In this document: in pieces, positions 25,363 through 33,527 of the stretch
How the letters are laid out: each line of letters opens with the position of its first letter
Numbering within the stretch: position 1 is the stretch's first letter
Assembly: GCA_019323515.1 (NCBI GenBank)
Contig: JAHWHG010000002.1
Span: forward strand, 1 to 64,000
Direction: 5' to 3'
Length of the DNA: 64,000 nucleotides
From: Candidatus Woesearchaeota archaeon
Lineage (GTDB): Archaea > Nanobdellota > Nanobdellia > Woesearchaeales > JAHWHD01
The notes under the pieces: generated by a model
What the model was told of the DNA's origin: nothing
What the model saw: only the letters and a program-made list of their open reading frames with translations
Database searches by the model: none
Program-made: the position numbers and the translations under genes

Positions 25363-25473
25363 TACGGCTGCCGGGACTTTCGTTCTGCAGCCTTTCTACA
25401 GAGATTCGAACCCGGGTAGCAACCTTGCTCCGAAGCTTGGGAGGGTTGAATCATACCACTAGATCACAGCCGT
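25363..25473 (-). tRNA. tRNA-Gly(CCC) with two predicted introns
   Basis: The acceptor pairs ACGGCTG with CAGCCGT and the discriminator is A. The anticodon arm is CAACC/GGTTG with loop CTCCCA|A, so the anticodon is CCC. A 12-nt intron (AGCTTCGGAGCA) sits at 37/38 in a bulge-helix-loop: core helix CTCC/GGAG with 3-nt bulges CAA and CAA. The T stem CCGGG/CCCGG encloses a 35-nt loop instead of 7. A 28-nt intron between positions 59 and 60 explains it, with core helix TTCG/CGAA, 3-nt bulges AAT and AGT, and a hairpin CTGTAG-AAAGG-CTGCAG. Cutting both bulges at the standard site gives a 71-nt mature tRNA with T loop TTCGAAT. Confidence 0.88.
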
Positions 25474-25550
25474 ATGGCTGTAGTGAATCTGAAGGGGTTT
25501 TTAAATTTTTAGAAAATATAGAAAATTAAGGTAATAAAATAAAAAATTTT

Positions 25551-26342
25551 TTAATCTCGGTAATGGCCTTTGAAGTGTTTCCTGTACTTAGGGTCGTCTG
25601 AGGCGTTTCTCCATGAAAGGATTGTTTTGTCGCCTATCTTTAGGTCATGTTCACTTACTATACCCTCATAGCCTCCACGAAACCAGTGGTTAAAGACAGC
25701 TGCCTTGTATTCAACGTCTTTTCCGATTTGAGATTTTAGGAAGTCTTCTTTCTTGAACCAGTATGGATACTCTTCTGTATTCCATTCTTCAAGGTCAAAC
25801 TCAACTTTCCTGTCACCTTTTTCAGTTGTAATTGTAAGGACTGCTCTTAAGTGTTCATCTGTCTTAAGTCTATCATCCTTGTCCCAAATATTGTTTGGGA
25901 CTTTTACAGCTTTTAACTTACCTTTAACCTCTTCTTCTAAAAGGTATTCAAGCATTTCAGTCTGGTCAAGACATTTCTCGCCAAAGTATTCCTTGCCTGT
26001 ATTAAGGTCTGTTACCTTTACACCACCGTATGTGTCATTGTGAAGGACATTCCCTTCTCTTTTCTCTCTCTGCTCAAAGTCAAGCTCAAAGCTTACCTTG
26101 TGACCTATAACTTCAAGAGGTAGATCTTCTCCATCAAATCTGACAGTCTCCCAGCACGAGTTATATCCTCGCCAATCAACAGGCATAGCACGAAAATGCT
26201 TATCCTTTAGTTTTGCTGGCGTATACTCTCTTGGCCATGTCTTTTTCCATTGTTCTTCATCAAAGTCGTTTAAAGCAAGTGCGCAGAAATCACAGTCATC
26301 ATCAACATAGATCTTTTCAACATATTTTTCTAGATTATTCAT
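25551..26342 (-). CDS. Hypothetical protein
   Basis: A 263-residue soluble protein, rich in Asp, Glu, Lys and Trp, starting with a CDFC pair (DDDCDFCALALNDFDEEQWK). The middle (HKVSFELDFEQREKREGNVL, GGVKVTDLNTGKEYFGEK) looks like beta-strand-rich regions. No family is recognised. A TATA box on the minus strand (GCTTTATAAACTACTTAA) lies 23-28 nt before the start, and an AAGTAGT motif overlaps it. Confidence 0.45.
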   Translation of the reverse strand: MNNLEKYVEKIYVDDDCDFCALALNDFDEEQWKKTWPREYTPAKLKDKHFRAMPVDWRGYNSCWETVRFDGEDLPLEVIGHKVSFELDFEQREKREGNVLHNDTYGGVKVTDLNTGKEYFGEKCLDQTEMLEYLLEEEVKGKLKAVKVPNNIWDKDDRLKTDEHLRAVLTITTEKGDRKVEFDLEEWNTEEYPYWFKKEDFLKSQIGKDVEYKAAVFNHWFRGGYEGIVSEHDLKIGDKTILSWRNASDDPKYRKHFKGHYRD

Positions 26343-26361
26343 CTTATAAAGATAATGTATT

Positions 26362-26405
26362 AAGTAGTTTATAAAGCTTATGGTCCTTAACTACTAATAA
26401 GTAGT
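26362..26405. promoter_or_regulatory. Divergent promoter with repeated AGTAGT motif
   Basis: The 110-nt divergent region contains AAGTAGT at 26362, overlapping the minus-strand TATA box, and the perfect inverted repeat ACTACT-AATA-AGTAGT at 26390-26405, just before the plus-strand TATA (GGATTTATAAAGG near 26420). Three copies of the same hexamer around two promoters look like an operator for a dimeric regulator. This is inference from the sequence only. Confidence 0.35.
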
Positions 26406-26452
26406 AATAAATAGAAGGATTTATAAAGGAAATATGCTTTCTAACCTATATA

Positions 26453-26935
26453 ATGAAACGGTTAGAACTGTTTTTGAGGGATATTGAAAGGACTGCGGAG
26501 TCTACAGTAGATGATTATGCTTTTTGGGTTAATAATGAATCTAAGCATTTAAGTGATGCTACACTTCCTGAGGTCACTAAAGTTGTACAGTATTATTTTG
26601 GGCTGAATGATATTAACAAAAAGATGCTTCTAGGTTCTGCTTTGCTTAATTCTGAGAAAAACTCAAAGACTAAGACATATCTGGATGCTGTGTTCAGGGA
26701 TTTTAAGAGGACTGTACTCTTCAGGCAGAGTGCACCGAGCCTTACTGAGAGATTTAAGAAGATGAGGGATCCTAATTATATGCCAAAGGAAAGGGATAAT
26801 CAGATGAAGTATTATTATAAGGTGCTTAGGGATTATGAAGCAAAGGATGCTGTTCCATTATCTGAACCAGAGGTTCCGATCATACAAAGGATTCTTGACA
26901 TGAGAGAGAGGATTGAGTTACAGTATTCTCATTAG
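26453..26935 (+). CDS. Hypothetical helical protein
   Basis: A 160-residue, probably all-helical, charged protein (VTKVVQYYFGLNDINKKMLL, KERDNQMKYYYKVLRDYEAK). No family is recognised. A TATA box (GGATTTATAAAGGAAAT) about 30 nt before the ATG suggests a short or absent leader. The gene ends 22 nt from the convergent polB. Confidence 0.45.
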   Translation: MKRLELFLRDIERTAESTVDDYAFWVNNESKHLSDATLPEVTKVVQYYFGLNDINKKMLLGSALLNSEKNSKTKTYLDAVFRDFKRTVLFRQSAPSLTERFKKMRDPNYMPKERDNQMKYYYKVLRDYEAKDAVPLSEPEVPIIQRILDMRERIELQYSH

Positions 26936-26956
26936 AGAAATTAGAAACAAGATAAT

Positions 26957-29434
26957 TTAGAAAAAAGAGTCAAGCTTGCTTTGTTCTTTATCCTCAAGAA
27001 GTTCTTTAATATCATAGCCAAGCACAGCGAAGATCCTGTCAACAGCTGGAAGTATCTGGTTATTGATGTAGTACTCTGTGTCGTATTCATTATTTTCAAT
27101 CTCTTCAGGAAGTTTAACCCTGTCACGGATCGGGCCAGGGCCTTCAGTCACTACAAAGTTGATCATAGAACCAGGGCCGACATCATAGCCAAGCTCTTTC
27201 ATCCTTATAGCAGCAGCGACATGCGGGCCTATTGATTCATAATCGTCAATCTCGCGCTGGAGCTGTGTTGAAATCTGGACTTCACTTGTGTCGATTGCCC
27301 TATTCTTTAGTTCATAGATTACGTTCTTCACATAGTTGAACGCTTTTTCAATGTTATCTTCCTTAAGTATTATCTCAAGGACGTGCTCCTGGACAGTTTT
27401 TGCAATCTGGCTCCAGTTTCTCCTGATAGCTTCAAAGCCTGTAATCTTCATCTTTCCAGTTTCGTCCATCAATGCATACTTTTTCTTTGCGCCTATATCA
27501 GAGAGTTTTGCTGAGACAAAGATTCCAGAAGGGTAGTATCCTTCAAACTCAAGTTCCATAAGTCCTGGAAGGTTCTCGTTAATACTTTTTGCAAATGCCT
27601 TTGATTCATCTTTTGTCTTATTATCGAGGCTTAAAAACACTGAGTCAGTGTCGCTGTAGATTACCTTAAAGCCAGCTTCCTGCGCCTTGGCAATCACGTC
27701 CTTGATATAGTAGCGGGCGTATGCAGTTGTTGAACGTGCTGAGTCTTTTGAGTACCATCTTGCTCCATAAAAGCCAAGGTAGCCGTAGTATGAGTTTGAG
27801 AGAAGTTTTAATGTCTCTGAACGCGCCTTTAGAAGTATCTTTTTGTTTTCGTCTGTTGTCTCTTTTAAGATCTCCTTGATACGCATCCTTCTTGTGACAA
27901 TGTTTTCAAGCACGCTTGACATAAATCCTTTCTTTTTCTTACAGAACCATAACTGATGTGTTTCAATAGGCACGTATTCTGGTGTGCAGCAGTCGCAGTT
28001 TAAAGTCTCTGGGCCAATGTTGTGCGAGATAATTATAGAAGGATAAAGGCTTCTGAAGTCATAGACTACAATGTCCTTGTAAAGCCCTGGCTTTGGTTCA
28101 AAAACAAAAGCTCCTTTTACCCTTACACCGCGACGTTCAAGCGTGGTCTTGTAGTCTGGGTTGTTAGGAGCTATTTCATCATAGTGTCTTGCTTCTTTAA
28201 TCAGGTACCATTCCACAAACTGCGAAAATGACATGCCGTTTATGTCATAAAGAGGCAGGCCGACTAGTTTAACAAACTCTTCAAGATTAGGAAGCAGTTT
28301 TTCGCAAAGCATGAACGTGAGTCTGGAGTCCTGTAAGTTATAGGCTGCGAAGCATTCAAGTTCGTCTGATGATGAATCCCAGGCAGGAGCAAGCTTTTCC
28401 ATGTCGATCTTGTGTTTCTTCTCTCCAAGAAGTTCATTTGAGACCTCGTCAAGTGAATACGTGTCAGTCTTTAGACTAGTTGCAAGGGCTCTCTGGATGA
28501 ACTTGCATATGTCCAGGTGTATCATGCCATTGACCTGCGCATATGAAAATGTTCCTTTTTTTAGCTTTACCTCAGAGTAATCCCAGCCAAAGTCAAGAGG
28601 TATCTTATACTTGTCAGCTCTTGTTATTATGTAAGGAAAATCAAAACCGTTTGAGAAGTATCCTGTCAAGATGTCTGGTTTGAATGTTTCTATCATCTCT
28701 TTGAACTTTACAAGCATGTCTGCCTCGCTTTTCAGGAACTCGATGTAGCTTAGCTTATTATTGAAACGTTTCCAGGTTAGCACCTTCTTGAATGATTCTT
28801 CATTACTCCCAAGTTCTTTTCCGTAAAGGCTGATCATTACAATAGGGTTTATGTCGGGAAGCACTGCTTTTCCATGAGGGTTATAAGTCTCTATATCAAA
28901 TGCTAGGATCTTGAGGCTTTTAATTGAGTCGTTGCTGATGTGTTTGATAGATGATGCCCTGAAGACTGGAACCTTTGCTCTTTGGGTTATGAAGTCGCCT
29001 TCAGCTTCAGTCACTGTTATAGGTGTTAAGTCGTTATCAATCAGGTAGCGTCTTACAAAACGGATATCATATTCGTTCACTGAGACTACACCGCCAATGC
29101 TTTTGATTTCCCTTGCAAGGATTGGGACATCCTTTGGAATGCTTGTGTAGATTTTGATGACTGTGACTTCCTTGCCGATGTACTTTTTTTCGTGGATTTC
29201 TGTTCTTGTCACTCTTATAATGCGCCCTCGTGATTCTGAAGTCACTGCTTGTATAACTTTTTGAATTGCCTCAGAGTCTTCCTTTTTTACAATAGCATAG
29301 AAGTATGGCTGGAAGTTTTCGTCAATCACGCATATCTGCTGGTTGTCAGTGGTTTTTCCAAATAGATAAATGACTGGTTTGTCATTAAATATCTTGTACT
29401 GGACATCCATTGGATAAAACTGTATTGTTGCCAT
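26957..29434 (-). CDS. polB: Family B DNA polymerase
   Basis: An 825-residue replicative-type polymerase. The 3'-5' exonuclease motif I is LAFDIETYNP (about residue 180), with further exonuclease residues in LTGYFSNGFDFPYI. Polymerase motifs are FRSLYPSIIISHN (motif A), LLSNSYYGYLGF (motif B) and VIYSDTDSVFL (motif C, DTD). The C terminus EQSKLDSFF is a PCNA-interacting peptide (QxxLxxFF). All catalytic residues are present, so it should have proofreading and processive synthesis. It is the first gene upstream of the replication/translation cluster and has its own TATA-like promoter. Confidence 0.97.
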   Translation of the reverse strand: MATIQFYPMDVQYKIFNDKPVIYLFGKTTDNQQICVIDENFQPYFYAIVKKEDSEAIQKVIQAVTSESRGRIIRVTRTEIHEKKYIGKEVTVIKIYTSIPKDVPILAREIKSIGGVVSVNEYDIRFVRRYLIDNDLTPITVTEAEGDFITQRAKVPVFRASSIKHISNDSIKSLKILAFDIETYNPHGKAVLPDINPIVMISLYGKELGSNEESFKKVLTWKRFNNKLSYIEFLKSEADMLVKFKEMIETFKPDILTGYFSNGFDFPYIITRADKYKIPLDFGWDYSEVKLKKGTFSYAQVNGMIHLDICKFIQRALATSLKTDTYSLDEVSNELLGEKKHKIDMEKLAPAWDSSSDELECFAAYNLQDSRLTFMLCEKLLPNLEEFVKLVGLPLYDINGMSFSQFVEWYLIKEARHYDEIAPNNPDYKTTLERRGVRVKGAFVFEPKPGLYKDIVVYDFRSLYPSIIISHNIGPETLNCDCCTPEYVPIETHQLWFCKKKKGFMSSVLENIVTRRMRIKEILKETTDENKKILLKARSETLKLLSNSYYGYLGFYGARWYSKDSARSTTAYARYYIKDVIAKAQEAGFKVIYSDTDSVFLSLDNKTKDESKAFAKSINENLPGLMELEFEGYYPSGIFVSAKLSDIGAKKKYALMDETGKMKITGFEAIRRNWSQIAKTVQEHVLEIILKEDNIEKAFNYVKNVIYELKNRAIDTSEVQISTQLQREIDDYESIGPHVAAAIRMKELGYDVGPGSMINFVVTEGPGPIRDRVKLPEEIENNEYDTEYYINNQILPAVDRIFAVLGYDIKELLEDKEQSKLDSFF

Positions 29435-29511
29435 TATTAATTTATGATTTAGAAATGGTATATAAAGGTTTAGAGGGTGGAGAGGTTGAAATTGTTTAAA
29501 TTAAATGTATT

Positions 29512-30306
29512 TTATCCGATATAATTAATATCTTTTCCAAGCCTGGATTTCATCTTCTGTAAAGCAGCATGTTTTGATACTTTAGAGAGGTCATCAGTTC
29601 TTCTAAGCATCTCTGATTCAATTGAAACTATCTCTTTCTCAAGCTTTGCGATGTCAAGGTTAAGCGAGAGTTTCTTGTTAAGTATCTCTAAGATGGAACG
29701 AGCTCCTTTTATGCCAAGGTACATCGGGTGGCCAAAGGTTTCTGCAAGCATTGCAATCGCTTCTATTTCCCTTTTCTTTGCCAAACCTAGCAGAAGACCT
29801 GACACTCCTACAATAGGACCGACAACTCCATAAAGTTTATCATTAAGTTTGACACCTTTCTTATACTTCTGTATAATCTTTTTACTGTTGCCTGTGCAAT
29901 ATACACGCGGTGTCTTTGGGATTGCCTGAAGGCCGATTCCGCCAAGTGTTATTATCTCGCGGCATTTGTAATCTTCAAGAAGGTCAAGTATTTTTTCACA
30001 AAATTCATATGAACTTACCTCATCAATTGGCTGGACATCCCCTGCCAAGAAAAGTAAATCAATGCCCTTAAGCTGTGCATAGTAAAGTTCAATCTTTGGA
30101 AGTTCTACAAGGTTATTCTCGTTCACAAAAACTGAATGCGGGAAAGTGTATGAGAAAACGTCATAAAGTTTTTTGGCTTTAAGTTCGTCTATAAGAAAGT
30201 CAACTGCTACCTTGCCTACATTTCCAATACCAGGAAGTCCTTCAATAAATACAGGCTGCTTTAGTTTTGGAAGGTTTTTGGTGCAGGGAGTTATTTTCCA
30301 GGCCAT
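29512..30306 (-). CDS. PAC2 family protein (proteasome assembly chaperone-like)
   Basis: A 264-residue protein with the PAC2 signature: PVFIEGLPGIGNVGKVAVDF near the N terminus, ELYYAQLKGIDLLFLAGDVQ, CREIITLGGIGLQA, and VSGLLLGLAKKREIEAIAML. PAC2 family members include eukaryotic proteasome assembly chaperone 2 and archaeal homologues commonly found next to nop10 and aif2a, as here. The C-terminal coiled helix is also usual for the archaeal form. Its exact role in archaea is not settled. Confidence 0.9.
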   Translation of the reverse strand: MAWKITPCTKNLPKLKQPVFIEGLPGIGNVGKVAVDFLIDELKAKKLYDVFSYTFPHSVFVNENNLVELPKIELYYAQLKGIDLLFLAGDVQPIDEVSSYEFCEKILDLLEDYKCREIITLGGIGLQAIPKTPRVYCTGNSKKIIQKYKKGVKLNDKLYGVVGPIVGVSGLLLGLAKKREIEAIAMLAETFGHPMYLGIKGARSILEILNKKLSLNLDIAKLEKEIVSIESEMLRRTDDLSKVSKHAALQKMKSRLGKDINYIG

Positions 30307-30366
30307 ATATCCTTAGAAGGAATCTTGCTTTAAAAATGTTTGTATTAATAAATGAAATACTTTCAG

Positions 30367-30546
30367 CTAGAGAAGCCCTTTATCCTCTAAATCTTTTTTT
30401 CTTGCCTTTCTCCTGTAATCACCGTACTTGTCCTCTGGAGAGAAGCGAGGCGGTTTTGGGACTGCAGTTGGAGAGTTGCATTTTGGGCAGAGTTCTTTCA
30501 TAGTGTAAGTGCTGCACTTTGTACATTTTAGAATGTGTTTAGCCAT
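30367..30546 (-). CDS. nop10: H/ACA ribonucleoprotein subunit Nop10
   Basis: A 59-residue protein: MAKHILKCTKCSTYTMKEL, then CPKCNSPTAVPKPPRFSPED. The CxxC...CPxC zinc ribbon and PxPPRFSPED are diagnostic of Nop10, which scaffolds Cbf5 in the H/ACA pseudouridylation complex. The longer frame from 30612 would run into the aif2a gene; the ATG at 30546 gives the family's normal length. It sits 7 nt downstream of aif2a. Confidence 0.96.
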   Translation of the reverse strand: MAKHILKCTKCSTYTMKELCPKCNSPTAVPKPPRFSPEDKYGDYRRKARKKDLEDKGLL

Positions 30547-30553
30547 TTTTAAA

Positions 30554-31339
30554 TTATTTTTCCTGTTTCCTTTGGAAAGTGAACTCAGCCCTGTTCTTTG
30601 CAGAGGTTTCAATGCACTTAAGGATGTTGCTAAGAATCTTTTCTGCTTGCTTGTATTCCTCTGCTTTGACCTTTAATGAATATTTTCCTGCTCCGATAAA
30701 CTTTATCTCTGTCATGTCCTTGCCTTTTGACAGTGCTTTTTTAAGAATCTCCTTGATAACATCAACTCCGTCAGGTTCATGGGAGACAAGCGAGATTGTT
30801 CCTCCTATTGAGACCTCAGGAGGTTTTATACGTTGCCTTATGACCTCTTCAAGCTTTTCAGTTGTTTTCTTGTCAAGGTTTAGTTTTTCCAGGTCGTAAT
30901 TGCCTGCGACAACGTCTGCGAATGTTTCGAACAAGAAGTCGTATTTCTTGAATGCAGCTTCTTTAATCTGGTTGTAAAGTTTTCTTGTGTCAAGCTTAAG
31001 TTCTTTTGCGATGAATTCAACAATCTTTTCAGCTTTCTGCTCCTGTTTAATCTCGTTGTTTTTCATACGTTTCTGCGCTTCGTTGACTCTTCTTAATGAG
31101 AGATCGATGTGACCTTTTTCCTGGTCAATCTTAAGGACCTTGCAGGTCACTTTCTTGCCTTCAACCACAAAGTCGCGGATGTTTCTTATACGGCCAGGGC
31201 TAATCTCTGAGATATGTATCATACCAGATTTTCCGCCGAACTCGTCAAGTGTGACAAAAACTGAGTGATGATATATTTTTGTAACAGTACATAGAACTAT
31301 TTCTCCTTCCTCTGGAAGACCTTCTCTTTGAAGTAACAT
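30554..31339 (-). CDS. eif2a: Translation initiation factor aIF2 alpha
   Basis: A 261-residue protein with an N-terminal S1/OB domain (VLCTVTKIYHHSVFVTLDEF, then GMIHISEISPGRIRNIRDFV and KVLKIDQEKGHIDLSLRRV). A helical domain and a C-terminal alpha/beta domain (MTEIKFIGAGKYSLKVKAEE) follow. Together with beta and gamma subunits it brings initiator tRNA to the ribosome. Length matches archaeal homologues. Directly adjacent to rps27e, with no gap. Confidence 0.97.
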   Translation of the reverse strand: MLLQREGLPEEGEIVLCTVTKIYHHSVFVTLDEFGGKSGMIHISEISPGRIRNIRDFVVEGKKVTCKVLKIDQEKGHIDLSLRRVNEAQKRMKNNEIKQEQKAEKIVEFIAKELKLDTRKLYNQIKEAAFKKYDFLFETFADVVAGNYDLEKLNLDKKTTEKLEEVIRQRIKPPEVSIGGTISLVSHEPDGVDVIKEILKKALSKGKDMTEIKFIGAGKYSLKVKAEEYKQAEKILSNILKCIETSAKNRAEFTFQRKQEK

Positions 31340-31528
31340 TTATTCGAGTACCTCAAGTATTCTTGCCTTTACCTTAGTCTTGCCGCCTGTAGCTGAGCCT
31401 AGGACCTTACCGCAAACTAAGCAGCGCACTTCTGTAGATGATTTACCGAACATTATCTGTTCATTCTTGCACTTTGGGCAGCGTATCTTAACGAATTTGC
31501 TTTCTGGTTCTCTTAGTGATGTTTTCAT
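31340..31528 (-). CDS. rps27e: Ribosomal protein S27e
   Basis: A 62-residue zinc-ribbon protein: FVKIRCPKCKNEQIMFGKSS and VRCLVCGKVLGSATGGKTKV, with four Cys in two CxxC pairs. This is the complete archaeal S27e of the small subunit. A Shine-Dalgarno GGAGGG lies 6-7 nt before the ATG, so the transcript is leadered; a 121-nt gap separates it from rpl44e. Confidence 0.97.
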   Translation of the reverse strand: MKTSLREPESKFVKIRCPKCKNEQIMFGKSSTEVRCLVCGKVLGSATGGKTKVKARILEVLE

Positions 31529-31649
31529 TTAAGTATCCCTCCTTAGATTAATTGAAAAAGCGGTTTATTTATAAATCTTATGTAGGCTTTTTAAAGATTT
31601 GTAACAATTAAAATGCTTATAAGCGTAGAATGTATTAAAAAATGATTAT

Positions 31650-31958
31650 TTAAACAAACTCAACCTTCTTAGCCCTTATGCCTTGGGTCTGCATGTGCGT
31701 CTTTTTGCATGTAACGCACTTATAACGAAGATCTGACTTCTTGGTCTGTTTCTTGCCTGTCTGTTTAAACTTGCTTATAGCTGGCTTAGAATAACGTCCA
31801 AGGCTACCATAACCGCGTGCACGCCCTCTTTTCTTAGCCCTGTACTTTGAACCGTATGTCAAAGAGGAAGCTTTCTTTGCTTTCTGCTGCGTTACCTTAT
31901 GCTCAGTATGTGTCTTGCAATAAGGACAGTATCGTTTGATAGTCTTTGGCTTTTTCAT
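31650..31958 (-). CDS. rpl44e: Ribosomal protein L44e
   Basis: A 102-residue basic protein: KTIKRYCPYCKTHTEHKVTQ, then SLTYGSKYRAKKRGRARGYG and LRYKCVTCKKTHMQTQGIRA. The two CxxC pairs form the zinc site. This is the eukaryotic/archaeal-specific large-subunit protein near the E site. In archaea its gene typically precedes rps27e, as seen here. Confidence 0.97.
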   Translation of the reverse strand: MKKPKTIKRYCPYCKTHTEHKVTQQKAKKASSLTYGSKYRAKKRGRARGYGSLGRYSKPAISKFKQTGKKQTKKSDLRYKCVTCKKTHMQTQGIRAKKVEFV

Positions 31959-32027
31959 TAATATGCAAAAAATTAGCGTCTATTTATAAAGTTTTCTAAT
32001 GTAAAATGAAGTGGTAGTTTAAATGTA

Positions 32028-32657
32028 CTACTCCTGCTTTATCTCAGCAGCGCGTTCCTTTAGAATAAGTATGTCAGCTATCCTTTTAGGAAGGTTTGCT
32101 ATGTCCTCTTTTTCAAAAGGGCCGTAGATTTCAAGGTCCTGGCCTACGAACTTTGGCACTGGTTGAAGGAATCTGATAAGTTTATTGTCGCAGGGTTGTT
32201 TTGGTAGATTCTCTTGTTCCCCTGTCTGTTCCTGCTGGATTTCAGGAGCCTTTGATTCAAGGATATTAAGAAGTATTCCTTTCCTGTAGAGGTCTAAGAT
32301 TTTGAGGATACTTTCATAGAACTGTTTTTCCTCTGCAAGAAGTGTTGATGTGTCGATTATGCTAGAGTTTGTCCTGCTCCTGTTAATTGCCATATTGATT
32401 ATCTTTTTTTCTCTCCGTTCGTAGAATTCCTTAAGCATCTTATTTATGTTCTGGAGCTGTCTTTTTGTCTTTTCTTTTTCACCTGCACTGAATAAAGTGT
32501 CGTCTACCTTTAGCATTATCTGTTGCTTGTCCTTTAGATATTCTACAAGGTTCTTGAAGAAGTTCTCGTCAAGTTTCTGAAGCTCTTCTCTCTGTTTCTC
32601 AGCCCTCAGAATATCAAAAAGAGTTTCATATGTAATGTTAACAGTATCATCCGCCAA
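32028..32657 (-). CDS. gins51: GINS complex subunit (Gins51/Gins15 type)
   Basis: A 209-residue protein. The N-terminal helical A domain has TYETLFDILRAEKQREELQK, with a long helical bundle including INMAINRSRTN. A Pro/Gln-rich linker is followed by a small C-terminal B domain (IRFLQPVPKFVGQDLEIYGP FEKEDIANLP KRIADILI). This A-then-B order is that of the archaeal Gins51 subunit. GINS joins MCM and GAN/Cdc45 in the replicative helicase. It sits beside ribosomal protein genes, a linkage well known in Archaea. Confidence 0.88.
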   Translation of the reverse strand: MADDTVNITYETLFDILRAEKQREELQKLDENFFKNLVEYLKDKQQIMLKVDDTLFSAGEKEKTKRQLQNINKMLKEFYERREKKIINMAINRSRTNSSIIDTSTLLAEEKQFYESILKILDLYRKGILLNILESKAPEIQQEQTGEQENLPKQPCDNKLIRFLQPVPKFVGQDLEIYGPFEKEDIANLPKRIADILILKERAAEIKQE

Positions 32658-32708
32658 AGTAAACCCCCTAGAATTTTTGAATTAAGGTGGTATTTAAATT
32701 TTTATGTT

Positions 32709-33527
32709 CTAGATTATCAACCTTAATAAGCCTCTTGTGACATATATCTCAAGGAACGCTGCGATTGTGATTATGAGAAGCGAGAGGAGGAATAGCATTG
32801 TAGCGTCCTTTATAACGTTCTTGAAAGCATTGCTGCCTATTTTTTCAGTGACAAGTGCTTTTGATATCACGCCTCCAGAGATTGCTGCCAGCAGGAAGCC
32901 AGACAGTTCTGGGACTGTGTGGACCATAAGTGATCCTGTCAGTGCTGCAGTATGTGTAATGCTTGTTGTGACGTATTGTGTTATCTTGACAATGAACGTG
33001 GCAAAGATGGATGCGTTGAAGATTATAAGAAATATAGCTCCGGCACCGTATGCGATTGAGAGAAGGAATGCGATGACGCACACGAGCAGGTTCTTGTCAA
33101 GTATGTACATGAATGCTCCGAAGCTTGACTCTGGGACAGATTCAACAAGCTCTGAGTTCACGCCGCGTTTCTCAAGAAAGCTTGTCTGGTACTCAAGAAG
33201 TGAACTGTTGTATGCACCTGCTGCAAGTATGATGTATGCTATGAACACTCCAAGGAAAAGGAAGATGTATGTCTCTATTATGTCCTTATGATTCCTGAAG
33301 AAATGTTTTAAGCCAGCAAGGCTTTCTATCCTTTCCTCTTTCTTGATATAGCTTGTAAGAGTAGGTACTGTCAATAGTGTTGTGAAGAACAAAGTGGCTG
33401 TTGACATGAAGTCCTTGAAAAGAAGGTAAGATGTAAGTGCACCTATAAATGTATACATAAATCCAAGCACAAATGCAAAAAGATGGCGCTTGCTTATCTT
33501 ATCAATCTTTAGCACTGATTCCAGCAT
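32709..33527 (-). CDS. SpoIIM/DUF95-like integral membrane protein
   Basis: A 272-residue protein with about six helices. MVHTVPELSGFLLAAISGGV (about residues 205-224) and FLLSIAYGAGAIFLIIFNAS match the stage II sporulation protein M (DUF95) superfamily, widespread in archaea without sporulation and of unknown function. The gene follows the surface protein gene at 33528 with no gap, so the two are cotranscribed. Confidence 0.82.
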   Translation of the reverse strand: MLESVLKIDKISKRHLFAFVLGFMYTFIGALTSYLLFKDFMSTATLFFTTLLTVPTLTSYIKKEERIESLAGLKHFFRNHKDIIETYIFLFLGVFIAYIILAAGAYNSSLLEYQTSFLEKRGVNSELVESVPESSFGAFMYILDKNLLVCVIAFLLSIAYGAGAIFLIIFNASIFATFIVKITQYVTTSITHTAALTGSLMVHTVPELSGFLLAAISGGVISKALVTEKIGSNAFKNVIKDATMLFLLSLLIITIAAFLEIYVTRGLLRLII

